DNA from: Sesamum alatum
Taxonomy: Eukaryota; Streptophyta; Magnoliopsida; Lamiales; Pedaliaceae
Assembly (NCBI GenBank): GCA_034509735.1
Contig: JACGWO010000002.1
Span: 48,791,115-48,855,114 of the forward strand
Direction: 5' to 3'
DNA: 64,000 bases
A program made the translations under genes and the position numbers. The notes beneath the pieces are model-generated. The model did no database searches. It was given only the letters and a program-made list of their open reading frames with translations, and was not told the origin of the DNA. Of this stretch, positions 60,067-64,000 are shown piece by piece (position 1 is the first letter of the stretch; each line of letters opens with the position of its first letter).

Positions 60067-61245
60067 TCGGGTTTATTGAATTGAATTTGGGGGCTCCGAA
60101 TTGGCAGCTTCTTCCTTTTCTTTTTTTCTTTTTAATTGTGTATATGATTTCATTTTTTTCCAGATGTTGACTTTTGGGTATTTGAATTTATTAGTTGACT
60201 TGTAAAACATTACAGTACCATAGCATATACTCGTAGTTGTACATTTGTGGAAAAGGTCTGTAGGCTTTTTTCCTTTTTCTTTTTTGAAAAAAATATTTAA
60301 TTGCATAACTTGGCACATGGCATGTGATATGTGTTGATTATTTTGTGATCAAACACTATTTTTTATTTTTTATTCTTTTGATGTGAACAAAAATGGGAAA
60401 GTACCGTTGGTAGCCCCACAAACTTATCGGAGAGATTGTGTCTGCATTATATGTGTCGATCATGGTCCATATAACTGACTTATTGACAATAATAATCAAG
60501 GCCTAATTAGGTTATCAGTACGTATGTTTAATCCAACTAAGCACTCTGACAATAATTCGAACCTATGCCATAGGTGTGTCAACGTTCGACCTTTTAGGCC
60601 AGAACAGTTGGTGGTCATGTTTGCTTCCATATGTAATCCAAGATGCATGCAAAATTATTTTACAATCTTATTTGTTAAGTGTTTATTATTGTGTTACAAG
60701 CTACATTCTGAGAGGGTGTAGTCCATGATGTACGAACAACAAGATCCTATCCACATTTGCAGATGTGCACAACTGCAGGTTCATCGGAGTCCATAGTGTT
60801 CGTGTATAAATGATCGATTGAACGGATTTGTGATTGATTACTTGTCGAACGATTCATCTGCATACTCAACATTTACGTTCATAATGATGTGATTGATATA
60901 ATATAATACGGCGAAAATATTATCACGACATGACTTCAGTAAGTAACATACTTCATTCTAGTATGTTACATGATATATTTTCTACACTACTAAATTAGGA
61001 AAACATAGAGCATTATGAAATACAAGGCAATTACAGAAAATAAGGGGAAACAGCTAGAGGATAAGAAGAGTTTCTATTACTCAGTGCCAGGGGACATGTA
61101 AAATTGGAGCAAATGATGAAGATATCTTAGCAAATAAAATAACATTAAATCATTAACCAAAAAATGTACAATAAACGGACCATTTGTAATTATTTAATAC
61201 CAGAATGAAAGCAAATATATTATAAGCAAATCCAACATACACCAA
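60067..61245. other. AAA gene 3' region and spacer
   Basis: The 3' UTR is followed by AT-rich DNA. The 65-codon frame at 60524-60721 resembles no family. Confidence 0.5.
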
Positions 61246-61629
61246 TAATCATAATTCTCATAATTATGAAGTAAATTCGCTCCAAATTTAACAAAAATCG
61301 AAGGATAACCAAAGCGAGGGTGTCCATGGTAGGAACTTAATCTTTCCCTAACAGTCACTTTGAAAAAATAAACAATTACAATATAGACTCATTTACATGT
61401 AGTAGAACCCATAATATGAAGCTCTTGTACGAGATTAGTATTAAAGCATGAGAAGTAATCATAAATCTCATTGATAACCCAAATAAATTCGCTCCAAACA
61501 TTCCAAAAATCGAAGGGTAATCGAAGGCTGAGTGTACATGGCAGGATCTCAATCTTCCATGGAGCATCACTTTGATCAAATAAACCATTTTTATGTAGTC
61601 TAATCAACATGTAGTAGAACCCAAAGTAT
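61246..61629. repeat. Decayed direct duplication, ~172 bp units 210 bp apart
   Basis: Unit 1 (61246-61416) and unit 2 (61456-61629) share TAATCATAA(T/A)(T/C)TC, AAATTCGCTCCAAA, AAAATCGAAGG(A/G)TAA, CATGG(T/C)AGGA, TCACTTTGA and ACATGTAGTAGAACCCA. Divergence is roughly 20-25% by eye. Confidence 0.8.
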
Positions 61630-61646
61630 TTTTTTTCTTGTGTCAC

Positions 61647-62765
61647 ATTACTATTGGACAAATTGCATATTACCCTCATGTGTTTTCAAAATCCAGCTAA
61701 AAACTCCTATGTATTTTGAAAATAGGCGAAAAAATCCCTGTGTTTTGTAAAACCATGCACACTTGCCCCTCGCCGTTACTTAAAGTTAACGGCGTTAATT
61801 TTTTTTTGCTAAAAGACCGTTATACCCTTATACATTTATATTATTTCTTTTTTTAGTAACCGTTGGATCTTTTCGGATTGAATTAAAGCTGTAGGATCTA
61901 ATCAATCTATATCAACCGTTAGATTTTAAATTTATTAAAAAATAAAAGGTCTAAATTTAATCAATTTTTTTATATTATATAAAAATAAATTATTTTAAAA
62001 AATAAAATATTTTATATTAAAATCCCCCAACCCATCCCCCCTCGGCCGGCCCACCCCCATCCCCGCCACCAGCCGCTCATCTGGGTCGCCCATGGGTGGG
62101 TGGTCTAGGCGACGGCGACGGTTGTCGTCGTCGTCACCCAGGATTTTTTTTAATTCTTTTTTGATAAATTGATTTTTTTAAAAATTAAAGTTTTTTTTAT
62201 ATTTATATAAAAAATCAAAATTTAAATATTATTTAATGTATAATTTACTTAAATATATTTAATCTAAATATATTTTGAATTAGTTAATAATATATCATTA
62301 TTAATTAATATTCATATGCATAAAAATAATTAAAATGTGCTAAAATTCATAGAATGGACATTTTAATTTAAAATTTATTTTTAGTTTAAATATAATTTTT
62401 TAGTATTGTAAAATTATTTTAATTAATATATTTAATATATATAATTTATTAAAATATATTTAGGTTAGATAGTAATTTAAATTAATCAATAATATTAATT
62501 TATTAAAATATAGTTAAATGATAAAAGAAAGAGGGTAAAATAGACATTTGTACCAATAAAATAATCCTAAAAAAGGTCAAATATGAAGCCCACTCGCGCA
62601 TTGGGCGAGTGTTAGACACTCTCCGTTAGTTTTTAACGGATAGGGGCTTTTTTGTAGGATTTTACAAAATACAGAATTTTTTTTGCCTATTTTCAAAACA
62701 CAAGGGGTTTTTTAGTTGACTTTTGAATACACAAGGGATACTATGCAATTTGTCCCATTATTATT
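61647..62765. mobile_element. Large MULE-like TIR element, family F, copy 2
   Basis: The element is 61656-62756. The left end GGACAAATTGCATATTACCC faces a right end with reverse complement GGGACAAATTGCATAGTATC. The flanks ATTACTATT (61647-61655) and ATTATTATT (62757-62765) match 8 of 9. The GC-rich core (about 62025-62150, GGCGACGGCGACGGTTGTCG) lies in the opposite orientation to that of the copy at 33789, so the two insertions are inverted relative to each other. Confidence 0.85.
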
Positions 62766-64000
62766 TGGACTACAAACTAACCGTGTAGTTGCGAGAGGAA
62801 CGAAGGATGAGGTGTTAACTTTTTCCCCAAAAATCCAGCAACGACGGTAGACGACGGACGACTACTAAAGAAAGTGAGGAGAGCGTCGGCCGATAACAAG
62901 AGAATGAAGCTTCACACAAGATTGAAGAATAAGAGGGTGGGCTGAGTGTTGGTCCAACACTCAACTTGTCATTTCAAGCTTTTTGTGAAAGGTGAAAGGG
63001 TAAATTCATTCAAAAAATACTATTCACATACGCAAAAGTCTAGATGAATAATCATTTAATCCTACTTGTCCATATTCAAGTCAACAAAATACTAAAAAAT
63101 CTCACTTGCTTTTATTACACTTTTAATTACATTTTAGTCAATTCACACTTAATCAATACCCAACAAGTAAAGGTGTCCTACTAAACTTAATTTTTATCTA
63201 TTGTTCACTTTTTTTAAACGACTACCACTTTTTATTTCATTACAACTTCTAATTTTCACCAAAAATAATTTTTTTGAAGTGTAAACTTTTATAAACACTC
63301 CCTAATTGAAATGGCGAAAATTGGGCCTAAAAGGCCTCACGATTTCTCTTGAAGTGAATATGGCGACCCCCAAACATTTAATTCTTTAATACAGATTATT
63401 CATTTATTTAATCCTGATTGAATTGAATTTGTTACATCTTAAAACTGCTATTTAATTTATCATTATTTTTTAATTGTATATCAGTAGTATGTCAATTATA
63501 ATACAATTGTTATGTAATTATTTCATATCCAATTAAATCTAATTTGAACTATAATTTTCTCAATAGTACATAGGGTATAATATAGTTAGTCCACTATTAA
63601 TTATTAAATTGTATAAAAATGTATACTTTTTAATTTTTACCAGTCTATCTTATTTATATGATCTTTAAATCAGGTATGTTGCCCTCAATTTATCTAAATA
63701 TTTTACACACATTAGTGAAATCTTCTCCTCCATTTGCTAAACTAAACCTAATATATAGAAGGCACTTTTGGTGGAAATTGGAAAATATACCTAGTCTTTT
63801 TTAGAGTAGGAAATGAAAAATATATGTTAAATTCACTCTTTAGCTAAACATTTGAGAAAATAACCATAGAAGTTATAAGATTACAATACTAATATTTCAT
63901 ATAATTTGATTTAAAATAAAACTTTAATTCTGATTTTTAAATTAAGACAGAATATTTTTGTAAACTCTTAAGCTACATATGGATTGACGAATTTGGATTC
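62766..64000. other. AT-rich spacer to the window end
   Basis: A GC-richer patch (about 62830-62960, with GCAACGACGGTAGACGACGG) has no usable frame. The remainder is AT-rich with no gene or bounded repeat seen. Confidence 0.5.

Noticed and set aside
27672..61629. Tandem repeats as CRISPR-like arrays
   Set aside because: Each array has only two copies with no unique spacers, in a plant nuclear genome.

Overview
This window looks like a euchromatic stretch of a flowering-plant nuclear genome, most likely a eudicot. The genes have short GT-AG introns in an AT-rich background, the proteins belong to plant families (CDPK-related kinase, SAUR, S40, YSL, plastid 6-phosphogluconolactonase), and the spacers are full of small non-autonomous DNA transposons. 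From memory the commonest repeat resembles ones in Lamiales genomes, but I cannot confirm the order or species without a search.

Layout. 1-1.2 kb: last four exons of a CDPK-related kinase (+), whose kinase domain lies left of the window. 1.2-6.2 kb: spacer with two related MITEs. 6.2-6.6 kb: an intronless SAUR32-like gene (-). 7-16.3 kb: repeat-rich spacer with a hAT-type element, three Mutator-like (MULE) MITEs and a Harbinger-like MITE. 16.3-17.3 kb: an intronless seven-helix membrane protein (-). 19.0-21.1 kb: 6-phosphogluconolactonase (+), with a plastid leader and a C-terminal SKL. 22.9-23.2 kb: a small hydrophobic ORF (+) just before a five-exon TBC/RabGAP gene (23.3-27.3 kb, +). 29.0-30.5 kb: a tail-anchored cytochrome b5 (-). 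30.8-39.5 kb: a repeat-dense spacer (CACTA, large MULE-like elements, LTR debris, G24 tract). 39.6-40.1 kb: an S40-family senescence regulator (+), convergent with a seven-exon YSL metal-nicotianamine transporter (40.7-43.3 kb, -). 44-49.5 kb: repeat spacer. 49.5-52.9 kb: an MSP1/ATAD1-like AAA ATPase (+). 53-58 kb: repeat spacer. 58.6-60.1 kb: an intronless BCS1-type AAA ATPase (+). 60-64 kb: a decayed tandem repeat and a second copy of a large MULE-like element.

The genes are ordinary, independently transcribed plant genes. I see no cluster or operon-like logic, no viral gene and no CRISPR. Exon joins were checked for GT-AG borders and frame; PGL, TBC, cytochrome b5, YSL and the MSP1-like gene all assemble into complete frames.

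The most informative non-genic signal is a set of small elements with terminal inverted repeats (TIRs), often starting GG(G)TAAA. Several families carry perfect or near-perfect 9-10 bp target-site duplications (TSDs), which points to Mutator-type mobilisation. One large element carries tRNA-like A and B boxes in its inverted arms, and a pair of ~1.1 kb copies shares a GC-rich core. The most interesting genic signal is the PGL gene: a TATA-like box only ~20-30 bp before the transit-peptide ATG suggests that alternative transcription starts could choose between a plastid and a peroxisomal (SKL) form. I found no clearly new biological system.
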